Counted from the stretch's first letter, positions 1 to 6,131 are shown. The stretch is 15,133 nt of DNA from JBBQER01 sp052148155 (GCA_052148155.1 JBKQIY010000235.1:1-15133); one strand, 5' to 3'. Notes: generated from the sequence alone by a model not told the origin. Translations and numbers: made by a program.

Positions 1-548
1 GCGTTCGGTTCGAACATGTGGTCCTGCAACACGTAGTTCTTGGCGTACGACCAGTAGTTCGGGATGTCCGAACCAGTGTGGTATCCCATGACATCGTCTG
101 TCGGCGAGTTCGTACAAGCCGGATTGAGCGGGTTCAGGCAGCTACGACGGGCGTTCTCAGCTTCGGCGACGAAGCCGTCCATCTTCCCGCCCGCGATATC
201 GGCGCTCGCGTTCGGCTGGCTGTGCGGACCGCCCCCGTTGACGTCCGCATGATCCGGAAACGGACGGACGCATGTGCCGGCGTGTTGCGGATCGGGAACG
301 CACGCGTTCTTCGGAATGCCATCCGCGCCTGGGAACGTCCCGAAATACGAGTCGAACGAACGGTTCTCTTGCATGATCACGACGACATGCTTGATCTTGT
401 GAATGCCTCCCACCACCGGCACCGACGTTGGCGAGACCACGGTCGACGAAGTCGACGAGGACGACGACTTCGACCCGCCGCCGCTACAGCCGGCCGCACC
501 CACAGCCAACACGCTCACCGCCACAACGAATCGACGCACAGCGCTCAT
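1..548 (-). CDS. Phosphoesterase-family lipoprotein (phospholipase C / acid phosphatase type), 3' end cut off by the window
   Basis: The 182 visible codons start at ATG 548 and run off the left edge. The N-terminus is a lipoprotein signal: MSAVRR, a hydrophobic stretch, and Cys21 in the lipobox-like sequence VGAAGC, followed by a Gly/Ser/Thr-rich linker to about residue 45. The segment HVVVIMQENRSFDSYFGTF (about residues 55-73) is the hallmark metal-binding start of the phosphoesterase family PF04185, where the Glu-Asn pair binds the catalytic metal. DGFVAEAE and the later DDVMGYHTGSDIPNYWSYA segment (about residues 150-168) also fit the family. Family members are secreted or surface-anchored enzymes that hydrolyse phospholipid or phosphomonoester bonds; substrate cannot be told from this part. 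The protein is probably anchored outside the membrane. It lies 142 bases downstream of the anti-sigma ATPase gene on the same strand; co-transcription is possible but not shown. Confidence 0.9.
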   Translation of the reverse strand, partial: MSAVRRFVVAVSVLAVGAAGCSGGGSKSSSSSTSSTVVSPTSVPVVGGIHKIKHVVVIMQENRSFDSYFGTFPGADGIPKNACVPDPQHAGTCVRPFPDHADVNGGGPHSQPNASADIAGGKMDGFVAEAENARRSCLNPLNPACTNSPTDDVMGYHTGSDIPNYWSYAKNYVLQDHMFEPN

Positions 549-690
549 GATGCCCGACGGCTAGCCACCCGCCATGACACGCGATCACCACGGCAGAGGG
601 CGGAAATCCGGTCACCGCGGAGTAGGGATGACCCAGGCAGCGGGACCACGGAGCTTGCGTCAGTTGGTCGACGCGATGTTGGCCGTCAGC

Positions 691-1146
691 TCAGTAGGCC
701 TTCCGGGCCCAAACCGTCTTGCCTGAGCGTTCCGGTCGTACTCCCCACTCGTCGGCGATCGAGGCCACCAGCCTCAGACCTCTTCCGCCGGGACGTCCGC
801 CGCGCCTGGGTACGTCAACTTCGCGGATACGGACGCTGTCCGAGCGTGGATCGCCGTCGGCAACCTCGACGGTTAGCTCGTCATGTTGCCACGAAACCGT
901 CAGCGTGACGGGCTCGGTCCCATAGACAATCGCGTTCGTCACCAACTCGCTCGCGATGAGCGCCAACAGCGCGCTGGCCTTGTCGTCGAGTCGGCATGCG
1001 GTAACAACCGGATCGAGCGACCGTCGCGCAAGTGCCGGAGCGCGGGGGTCGTACGGTAGCGATACGACGAGGCGGTCCACGGCCCCTGGCCGCGCCCCGT
1101 GCGCGCTCAGTCGATTTCGAGGCGGGCCTCTCTGGAAAGACGCCAT
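691..1146 (-). CDS. RsbW-like anti-sigma factor ATPase (HATPase_c family)
   Basis: With ATG 1146 the protein has 151 residues. The Bergerat ATP-binding fold is clear: N-box ELVTNA at 67-72, G1-like box VADGDP at 95-100, G2 box GGRGLRLV at 120-127, and GKTVWA near the C-terminus. Relatives such as SpoIIAB/RsbW hold a sigma factor and phosphorylate a STAS-domain antagonist. The STAS gene at 1962-2213 on the same strand is a candidate partner. The start is uncertain. The AGGAG at 1162-1166 is 15 bases from ATG 1146, but 7 bases from an out-of-frame ATG (1154) that opens a 15-codon ORF. GTG 1080, where the typical RsbW N-terminus (VDRLVVSLPYDPRAP) begins, is a good alternative. The same frame stays open upstream to about 1623, but that extension has no recognisable domain. 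Function of the family is established; its target here is unknown. Confidence 0.87.
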   Translation of the reverse strand: MASFQRGPPRNRLSAHGARPGAVDRLVVSLPYDPRAPALARRSLDPVVTACRLDDKASALLALIASELVTNAIVYGTEPVTLTVSWQHDELTVEVADGDPRSDSVRIREVDVPRRGGRPGGRGLRLVASIADEWGVRPERSGKTVWARKAY

Positions 1147-1154
1147 GTCGACAT
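1107..1154 (-). other. Possible 15-codon leader ORF overlapping the anti-sigma ATPase start
   Basis: An ATG at 1154 lies 7 bases after AGGAG (1162-1166), ideal spacing, and reads MSTWRLSREARLEID before TGA at 1107-1109. It is out of frame with the ATPase ORF and ends 26 bases before the alternative ATPase start GTG 1080. It may be a coupling leader, or show that a frameshift separated the ribosome site from the ATPase frame. It could also be chance. Confidence 0.35.
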
Positions 1155-1961
1155 TGTTTGTCTCCTGACCGGCAGCGAGTAGGGACGAACGGCCGGAAGG
1201 CACGCTTCGTTGGTCCCGTTCTTTCCACACCAAGCGCCACGCCCGGCCGGACGCGATTCGCCTCGCAACGCAAAGCGTGGTGCGGACTGTTCCGACGCGG
1301 TGTCGTTGGGCTGCGACCAGTTGGCTTAGTCGGGTGGTTGATGCGGTGGTGGGCTGCGCCGGCCGATGAGGGTTGGGTTTGATGCGTAGCCAGATCGCTT
1401 TGGGGCCGGGACACCGGAGCCGAGCGGGAGTTGTCCGAGACGGTCGCGGTCGGTCGGGGTTGCGGACCGCGAAGGCGTCGCCGGTAACAGGACGCCAGCC
1501 GGCGTGGTACACGCAGTCGCTTCCGCCACATTCGAACGCGGCCGGTCGGTTCCGTGTGCCGTTGACGTTGGTGCCTGGGTCGTTGCGGAACACGACCAAG
1601 CGCCGTCGAGCGCGATGTTCCACGGAAGATCATTGGAAGTCCGTCCGATCATGACCGCCACCCAACCGAGACTGACCGGCCCACCAGGGTGAGGTACTCG
1701 TCCCGGTCGAGTTCCTCGAGTCCGGTCCCGACGATCAATGTCTCGGTCATATCTGGAACGTCGTCCCTTCACGCTCCCGGTGCGCAGGGTCGTTCGTCCC
1801 CGTCCGACAGCCGTCCGACCTTCCTTGGTCCACAATCCTGTTGCGGTCAATGGCGCGTCACCTGAGTCGAGTCGCAGCCACGCCAAAGAGCGTCGTGGCG
1901 GGCGGCGGAACGCATGGTCTGTGACGCTGGGGTGACTTGCTGGATCGGCTCGACGGGTGAT
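1155..1961. other. About 800 bases without a convincing gene
   Basis: Several frames are open on both strands, as expected in GC-rich DNA, but none carries a domain I recognise together with a good ribosome site. The minus frame from GTG 1623, continuous with the anti-sigma ATPase frame, has a stretch (VFRNDPGTNVNG, then ECGGSDCVYHAGW) whose codons look partly gene-like; it may be a decayed gene end. Two degenerate DosR-like half-palindromes lie at 1182-1195 and 1204-1217, just upstream of the ATPase, and another at 1754-1767. No tRNA, rRNA or insertion sequence is visible. Confidence 0.5.
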
Positions 1962-2213
1962 TCATGCGACGAGGGGTCGCCATACAAACAGCCACGCGGC
2001 GCCGCGTACCTCCAGCGTTTGGCGGAGCGTGGCCGGCGGGTTCGCGAGCACGACACGCACTTGGCGACGTTGGCTGTAGTGCGAGAGTCCAATCAGCATC
2101 GCGATGCCGCCATCGTCGAACCCTTCGAGTTGCGAACATTCGACGATCAGGTGCCCCTGTGAGCGTTCAAGTGCCGTCAACGCGCCGGCGACACAGCTTT
2201 GCCACGACTGCAT
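1962..2213 (-). CDS. STAS-domain protein (anti-anti-sigma type), 5' end uncertain or frameshifted
   Basis: From ATG 2213 the product has 83 residues and matches the STAS fold from helix 1 on: HLIVECSQLEGFDDGGIAML, then a helix, QVRVVLANPP and a C-terminal helix. In SpoIIAA/RsbV-type proteins the loop after the second strand reads D-S-S-G and the first Ser is phosphorylated by the anti-sigma kinase. Here it reads FDDGG (32-36), so Asp34 sits at the phosphorylated position. The first STAS strand (GQFSLPSELS) is encoded in frame just upstream of ATG 2213, but that frame has no ATG or GTG back to its stop near 2391. A GTG at 2268-2270, eight bases after GAGG, would be a natural start if one frameshift lay between them. 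A partner for the anti-sigma ATPase is inferred, not shown. Confidence 0.72.
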   Translation of the reverse strand: MQSWQSCVAGALTALERSQGHLIVECSQLEGFDDGGIAMLIGLSHYSQRRQVRVVLANPPATLRQTLEVRGAAWLFVWRPLVA

Positions 2214-2272
2214 CGACAGCTCGGACGGGAGGGAGAACTGTCCCGCGGTGCCGGATCGGTGTGTCCCACGAC

Positions 2273-2521
2273 CTATGCCTCGTCGGTACAGGCGTGGAGC
2301 AGTGTGTTCTGCGCGTGGCTGGTGCCGATGACTAGGAAGGTTCGCGGGTCGCGAGCAGTTGCCTCGCGGGTCACATGCCGCAGCGACAGATCAACTCCGC
2401 GCATCTCCACCAGTTCCCCACAGTGATCACAAGCGACCGAGTTGATGGTTTCGACCATGAGACCATGTTCGGCCGGGCGGACCGCTTCACCTAGAGCCCA
2501 AAGGCTCTCCGTGCCCGACAT
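2273..2521 (-). CDS. Small CxxC protein, unknown function
   Basis: An 82-residue product from ATG 2521, with GGAG three bases upstream; ATG 2458 (61 residues) is an alternative start. It has one CDHC pair (31-34), a short strand TFLVIG, and a late HAC (76-78). Cys31, Cys34, His76 and Cys78 could form one zinc site, though the 41-residue gap makes this uncertain. Codons favour G or C at the third position, which supports coding. The stop lies 59 bases before ATG 2213 of the STAS gene, so the two may be co-transcribed. The gene points away from the zinc-ribbon pair at 2651 and shares with it a 129-base intergenic region holding a DosR-like palindrome. I recognise no named family. Confidence 0.55.
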   Translation of the reverse strand: MSGTESLWALGEAVRPAEHGLMVETINSVACDHCGELVEMRGVDLSLRHVTREATARDPRTFLVIGTSHAQNTLLHACTDEA

Positions 2522-2556
2522 GTGCTCCAAATGGCCGACGCTCCCGTGTCGGGCCC

Positions 2557-2570
2557 GTGACACACGTCCC
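2557..2570. promoter_or_regulatory. DosR/DevR-like palindrome between divergent genes
   Basis: The site reads GTGACACACGTCCC. It keeps the two half-sites of the mycobacterial DosR core GGGACTWWAGTCCC (GTGAC and GTCCC) but not the AT-rich middle. It matches the best box of this window (6478-6491) at 10 of 14 positions. It ends 80 bases before ATG 2651 and lies 35 bases from ATG 2521 on the other strand, so it could serve either gene. Confidence 0.45.
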
Positions 2571-2650
2571 GGACCCGTGAGGTCGTTTGGCTCTACCGGT
2601 CGATGAGCTGCGGCGCCGACGATCAGGGCATACCTGATGGGAGGTGCGTG

Positions 2651-2983
2651 ATGGAAGTCTTTGATGACACCTTCATTCCGCCGGGTCTGAGCGACGTGTG
2701 GGCAGCGGGTCGTCACTGCCCAAGGTGCGTCTGGCCATACCTGCGCCCGGTCGGTTCCCTCGACCGAGCGCACTGGCTGTGCGAGTCGTGCGGACACTGT
2801 TGGCACATCGAGCACGGCCGTCTCCACCCGGTCAACGTGCTCGGATGTCACGGCTGCGCGACACGACCCAAACGCGAGTGCATCGCCCTGTCGCGACGCG
2901 AGGCACGCGCTTCGGAGCCCAACCAGACGCGGCCGGCGCACCAAAGTAACGGTCGCCGGGCTGTTCGACACGAGGTGACGTGA
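2651..2983 (+). CDS. Cysteine-rich zinc-ribbon protein A (paralogue of the next gene)
   Basis: The start at ATG 2651 is set by GGGAGGTG four bases upstream; an earlier in-frame ATG at 2603 has no such site. The 110-residue product has eight cysteines at 23, 26, 44, 47, 50, 66, 69 and 77: C-x2-C, 17 residues, C-x2-C-x2-C, 15 residues, C-x2-C, 7 residues, C. The core HWLCESCGHCW (41-51) recurs almost unchanged in the next gene. The spacing suggests two metal sites, most likely zinc; an iron-sulphur cluster or redox-active thiols are not excluded. There is no signal peptide or membrane segment, so it is probably cytoplasmic. The tail after 80 is polar and probably disordered. The TGA overlaps the next ATG, so the two are probably made together. 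I know no named family with this pattern. Confidence 0.82.
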   Translation: MEVFDDTFIPPGLSDVWAAGRHCPRCVWPYLRPVGSLDRAHWLCESCGHCWHIEHGRLHPVNVLGCHGCATRPKRECIALSRREARASEPNQTRPAHQSNGRRAVRHEVT

Positions 2984-3279
2984 TGCTGGTAGCGCCGCAA
3001 CCGCAAACCGAGCGACACGCCAATGCTCATGGCTACCGGCGCCAACTGTTCGAACCGCAACTCGACAATTGTCCTGCGTGCGGATCAGCTGACCTTGAGC
3101 CGGTTCTTGAGAACAGGACGCCCGCGTTACATTGGCTCTGCCCCAACTGTGGCCGATGCTGGCAGGTCGAGCTCGGATCCGTGCACCGAACCACACCGCC
3201 CGTGTGTTTCGGCTGTCACGCACGCGCACGGTGTGAGGCCGTCTACACCGCCGACCAGGCAGGGACCAGCGGCCTGTAA
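2983..3279 (+). CDS. Cysteine-rich zinc-ribbon protein B (paralogue of the previous gene)
   Basis: ATG 2983 overlaps the previous TGA by one base (TGATG) and follows GAGGTGA, so translation is probably coupled; GTG 2980 is also in frame. The 98-residue product has eight cysteines at 30, 33, 53, 56, 59, 75, 78 and 84, in the same order as protein A: C-x2-C, 19 residues, C-x2-C-x2-C, 15 residues, C-x2-C, 5 residues, C. HWLCPNCGRCW (50-60) matches HWLCESCGHCW of A. The pair therefore looks like an old tandem duplication, since sequence outside the Cys framework has diverged, including the N-terminal 29 residues and the tails. A heterodimer or a nucleic-acid-binding role can be imagined but is not shown. 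No membrane segment or export signal is visible. Confidence 0.82.
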   Translation: MLVAPQPQTERHANAHGYRRQLFEPQLDNCPACGSADLEPVLENRTPALHWLCPNCGRCWQVELGSVHRTTPPVCFGCHARARCEAVYTADQAGTSGL

Positions 3280-3522
3280 GCCCGAAACAGTTCGGCAACG
3301 ACCTCGTCGGAGGCCAACATCCCACACAACCCGGCGCGGACTCGCCGCGAGCCAAAGTATCGGCGAGGACGCGCACACGACCAAGGAGTGGGAGGCCCGG
3401 CGGTCACCGCCGACGAGCGAACCCGCGGCGTGCGCTTACCGACGATCGTCTCTGAGCGGTCAGCCGCGAATCGATTGCGGCCAGGTTTCGCCGCATCGTC
3501 GGTGAGGCGCGTCGGTGCCGGC

Positions 3523-3948
3523 TCACGTCGCTGGAGGAAGGCGCCTTCCTGATATTCGCTCGACCCGAACACGCACGATTTGCTCGCGCTCGCCAGCAGG
3601 CCAATCGTGACCAAGCAATGACCGAGCATGCACCTGCGCGTCGCGGTCCCGGACTTCCTCGGCGCGTCCGCGCACGAGGACGCTCCAACCTGGGGCAACA
3701 CCATCTACCTCGAACGCGACTCTTGCGTTGAGGCTGGCAGCGTCGAGTTTTGTGCCCGGCGCCGTACGAAACACGATGTCGTCATCCATGACCGCGTAGT
3801 ACACCGGCAATATCACGAGGTCGTCGGCGAGGTTCACGGCAACCCGTCCGAGACTTCGACTTCGCAACCGCAAGTAACAATCCGCCTCGTCCAGCGAAGT
3901 CGGGTCGCCTGAACCTCCATACATTGAAGGGCGTTCTTGTTCGCTCAT
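3523..3948 (-). CDS. Pyridoxamine 5'-phosphate oxidase-like flavin-binding protein (NimA type)
   Basis: The 141-residue product from ATG 3948 fits the split-barrel FMN/F420-binding family. The run SRSLGRVAVN (30-39), LVILPVYYAVMDDDIVFRTA (44-63), GTKLDAA and then VAFEVDG, GWSVLVRGRAEEV (87-99) is typical of actinobacterial PNPOx-like and NimA-like members. The length is normal. Such proteins bind a flavin or deazaflavin and reduce small molecules; the true substrate cannot be read from sequence. Relatives are common in actinobacterial stress islands beside universal stress proteins. No strong ribosome site precedes ATG 3948, but the conserved part starts near residue 18, so the start is reasonable. 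No DosR-like box with correct spacing was found upstream. Confidence 0.88.
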   Translation of the reverse strand: MSEQERPSMYGGSGDPTSLDEADCYLRLRSRSLGRVAVNLADDLVILPVYYAVMDDDIVFRTAPGTKLDAASLNARVAFEVDGVAPGWSVLVRGRAEEVRDRDAQVHARSLLGHDWPAGEREQIVRVRVERISGRRLPPAT

Positions 3949-4168
3949 ATCGCGACCATAGGACTCTTCCCGGCGGCGTTCCCAAGCAGAGCGGCCGCGA
4001 TGGTTGATCTCCGCTCTTGGTCGCCCCTTGCAGCGAGGTGTCGCTAACTGAGCTCGTCGAGGAACACGGCGGCCTTCGCGCGGGCAGCACTCTTTAGCCT
4101 AGACGCGATTCAGAACGGTACGCACGACGTCGGCGACTGTCGAGGGCCGGAAGTCCTTCCCGGTTGTA
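3949..4168. other. Intergenic stretch with possible gene remnants on the minus strand
   Basis: Between the two divergent genes no complete gene is seen. On the minus strand two short pieces look like gene ends in different frames: one ending FRPSTVADVVRTVLNRV (stop near 4099) and one ending SAARAKAAVFLDELS (stop at 4044-4046). They may be remains of one or two decayed genes. A weak DosR-like sequence, GGGCCGGAAGTCCT, lies at 4144-4157 and matches the mycobacterial core at 10 of 14 positions. Confidence 0.35.
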
Positions 4169-4196
4169 ACTCTCGACGCAGCGTTGCGTTGAGAGT
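4169..4196. promoter_or_regulatory. Strong dyad: 12-base arms around a 4-base loop
   Basis: Arms 4169-4180 (ACTCTCGACGCA) and 4185-4196 (TGCGTTGAGAGT) are complementary at 11 of 12 positions, and the twelfth is a G-U wobble in RNA; the loop is GCGT. No T-run follows, so it is not a standard terminator. It ends 55 bases before ATG 4252, which suits an operator for a dimeric regulator or a 5'-leader hairpin controlling the CoA-transferase operon. Confidence 0.6.
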
Positions 4197-4251
4197 GTGG
4201 CTCTGAACTCCGAGATACTTGTTTCGCTGATTCGGACGGTGCTCGGCTCGC

Positions 4252-4452
4252 ATGAACATGGCTACCGCAACAGCTCCACGGCCCGGCCGACTCAACAAGC
4301 AATTCACTGCCCGGCTCCGCACGGAGCCCGGCAAGGGCGGATGGGTCTGCGTCAAGATGCCCGCCTCCGCCACGTACTTCGGCACACGCCGGATCGGGAA
4401 TTCGAGGAACGGCACAAACTCGGCCCAGACCAGGCAGAATCGTGCGCTATGA
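4252..4452 (+). CDS. Short DUF1905-like protein, probably truncated
   Basis: A 66-residue ORF (ATG 4252, with a second ATG at 4258). FTARLRTEPGKGGWVCVKMP (about 18-37) followed by YFGTRR resembles the first half of DUF1905 barrel proteins, which usually run on through a V-R-G-T-I segment and a second half. Here the frame goes another way after FGTRR and stops at 4450-4452. An IRGTAQT reading in a neighbouring frame suggests a frameshift that cut the protein. Its stop overlaps the CoA-transferase start as ATGA, and that gene has no clear ribosome site of its own, so translation of this ORF may still drive its neighbour. The domain call is from memory of the family pattern and is uncertain. Confidence 0.45.
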   Translation: MNMATATAPRPGRLNKQFTARLRTEPGKGGWVCVKMPASATYFGTRRIGNSRNGTNSAQTRQNRAL

Positions 4453-5750
4453 CCACGACGGCAACTCCGGACGAAGCTGCGCACCTCGTCCGGCGGAGCG
4501 ACACGATCGGATTTGGGCTCGGGCCCGGGAATCCCGACGCGTTCTTGACGGCGTTGGGTAGGCGCGACGATTGGGACGATCTCGTGCTCGGCGGAGCACT
4601 GTTGCTCGGGTACTACACGGTACTGACGAAGCCCGGCGTGTCATACCGTTCCGGCTTCTTCGGTCCGGCTGAGCGACTGCTAGTGGCCCAGGGCTACAAC
4701 GTCGAGCTGGTCCCCGGTGGCTTCCGCCAGTTCGCCCCGATCCTCGAGCGAATCGCTCCACGGATCATGGCGGCCCAAGCCACACCTCCCGATGCAGACG
4801 GCCGGGTCAACCTCTCGCTCCATCTTGGCGCGACTCGAAACGAGCTCCTTCGGGCCGGCAACGACCCAAACCGGCTGCTTCTGGTGGAGGTGAATTCGCG
4901 GCTCCCACGCACCTGCAGCCTTGCGCCTCAGTTCGACAACACGATCCCGCTAGAGGTGATCGACGTCCTCGTCGAGGCGGACAGTGACCCCTTCTCCCTG
5001 GTCGATCCGCCGGCCACGGAAATCGACGAGGCGATCGCAACTCACGCGCTCCGATTCGTGAAGGACGGCAGCACATTGCAGACGGGTATCGGCTCCGTAC
5101 CGAACATGGTGGCAACGAAGTTGGCGGCCGGTTCGGGTGGTGGTTACGGCGTGCACTCGGAGATGTTCACGACGGGTCTCATGCGCATGCACCAGGAGGG
5201 CAAGGTAACCAACCAAGCCAAGGGCATCTTCGATGACGTTTCGGTGACAACGTTCGCGCTCGGAACTGCGGAGCTTTACGACTGGCTCGACCACAACACG
5301 GACGTCGCCTTCTTGCCAGTTGACGTCGTCAACGATCCGACGGTCATCAGTCGCAATCATGACTTTGTGTCAATCAACGGCGCCCTGTGCGTCGATTTGT
5401 ACGGGCAGGTCGTCGCAGACAGTATCGACGGGCGACAGATCTCTGGCGTGGGTGGCCACGAGGACTTCGTCGCCGGAGCCGAACTGCATACGGATGCTCA
5501 CTCGCTGATCTGCCTCGCGTCCACGGCAACAGTGGGAGGCGTCGTGAGCTCGCGCATCCGGCCGGCGCTACCGGAGGGGTCCATCGTCTCCACACCACGG
5601 CACCATACGGGCGTCGTGGTGACCGAATACGGCTCCGCCGACCTCACCGGTCTCACGGTGCGCGAACGGGCCAAAGCACTCTCCGAGCTGGCACATCCCG
5701 ACTTTCGCGCCGAGCTGGTCGCGGCGGCGAACTTGCTTGGCCGGACGTGA
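4449..5750 (+). CDS. 4-hydroxybutyrate CoA-transferase / acetyl-CoA hydrolase family protein
   Basis: From ATG 4449 the protein has 433 residues, the usual size. This start is chosen because the family N-terminus (DEAAHLVRRSDTIGFG) follows at once, whereas the 84 upstream in-frame codons resemble nothing. Class-I CoA-transferase features are present: GIGSVPNMV (213-221), VHSEM with the catalytic Glu at 238 that forms the glutamyl-CoA thioester, GVGGHEDF (333-340) and VVTEYGSADLTG (390-401). Members move CoA between acetate and other short acids (4-hydroxybutyrate, butyrate, succinate, propionate) or hydrolyse acetyl-CoA; which one applies here is open. The enzyme is cytoplasmic. The start overlaps the stop of the preceding short ORF (ATGA). 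In an energy-limited cell it could recycle CoA or help fermentative acid metabolism; that is inference. Confidence 0.9.
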   Translation: MTTTATPDEAAHLVRRSDTIGFGLGPGNPDAFLTALGRRDDWDDLVLGGALLLGYYTVLTKPGVSYRSGFFGPAERLLVAQGYNVELVPGGFRQFAPILERIAPRIMAAQATPPDADGRVNLSLHLGATRNELLRAGNDPNRLLLVEVNSRLPRTCSLAPQFDNTIPLEVIDVLVEADSDPFSLVDPPATEIDEAIATHALRFVKDGSTLQTGIGSVPNMVATKLAAGSGGGYGVHSEMFTTGLMRMHQEGKVTNQAKGIFDDVSVTTFALGTAELYDWLDHNTDVAFLPVDVVNDPTVISRNHDFVSINGALCVDLYGQVVADSIDGRQISGVGGHEDFVAGAELHTDAHSLICLASTATVGGVVSSRIRPALPEGSIVSTPRHHTGVVVTEYGSADLTGLTVRERAKALSELAHPDFRAELVAAANLLGRT

Positions 5751-5799
5751 CTCAGGACGCGGCGCGCCTTTGACTGCCTGATCAGCCGGCCGCGCGAAC

Positions 5800-6086
5800 A
5801 TCCGCCGGCGTCGCGATGCGCGTCGCCGCCGATGGAGCCCAGCTGCGGATCGATGATCTGCGACACTCCACGACGCGTCGAGGGAGCGCACGGCACTCCG
5901 TGCTCGCGCCGTGCTCGGGCTCGGCGAGCAACACACCCCACCGCTCATTTCCGGATTCCACACAAGCCGCCGTCGATTCGCGCCGCGACCGACATGGTCG
6001 GCTCGAGGCCGACGAGCTCTTTGCGCACCTCGTCGGGGTGGTGCGCCGATCAGCACAAGTCGCACCCGTAGGCCGGCAGGGGCGCG
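5800..6086 (-). pseudogene. Decayed fragment of an Rv2004c-like phosphotransferase/kinase, P-loop deleted
   Basis: Reading the minus strand, RVRLVLIGAP is followed directly, in another frame, by HHPDEVRKELVGLEPTMSVAAR, and further on, in a third frame, by LDASWSVADHRSAAG. The intact gene at 10067-11578 has the same blocks in the same order (VRLVLVGGP, then FHSDEVRKELAGLEPTSSAAA, then LDASWSTQDHRTDAA). There the first two are separated by the Walker A segment PATGKTTLARTMADMTG, which is absent here. At least two frame changes and one in-frame stop are present, so no full product can be made. No sign of the N-terminal APH-like half was found; upstream of 6086 similarity stops. It is a dead partial copy, from duplication or from a transferred relative. 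Confidence 0.75.
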
Positions 6087-6117
6087 CGGTAGGAACTCCG
6101 GCCCCGCCACCGTCGAG

Positions 6118-6131
6118 GGGACTTTCGACCC
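6118..6131. promoter_or_regulatory. DosR/DevR-like box upstream of whiB
   Basis: GGGACTTTCGACCC differs by one base from the box at 6478-6491, and matches the mycobacterial DosR core GGGACTWWAGTCCC at 12 of 14 positions. It ends 75 bases before ATG 6207, a normal distance for an activator site. It lies outside any intact coding sequence. Confidence 0.62.

Noticed and set aside
18..908. Long plus-strand ORF over the left end
   Set aside because: Arg/His-rich shadow reading of the phosphoesterase lipoprotein and the anti-sigma ATPase; the minus-strand readings carry clear family motifs.
1754..1767. TGGAACGTCGTCCC, 10 of 14 to the best DosR-like box
   Set aside because: No gene start lies at a fitting distance; kept only as a remark in the non-coding stretch.
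2231..2244. GGGAGAACTGTCCC palindrome within the 5' part of the STAS region
   Set aside because: Outer bases fit a DosR-like box, but the key C at position 5 is lost, and it lies inside the probable STAS coding region, 17 bases from the ATG.
3243..3704. Minus-strand ORF ending ASDEVVAELFRAYRPLVPAW
   Set aside because: The C-terminal piece looks protein-like, but it overlaps the end of zinc-ribbon B and the body overlaps the PNPOx gene in another frame; no domain or start supports it.
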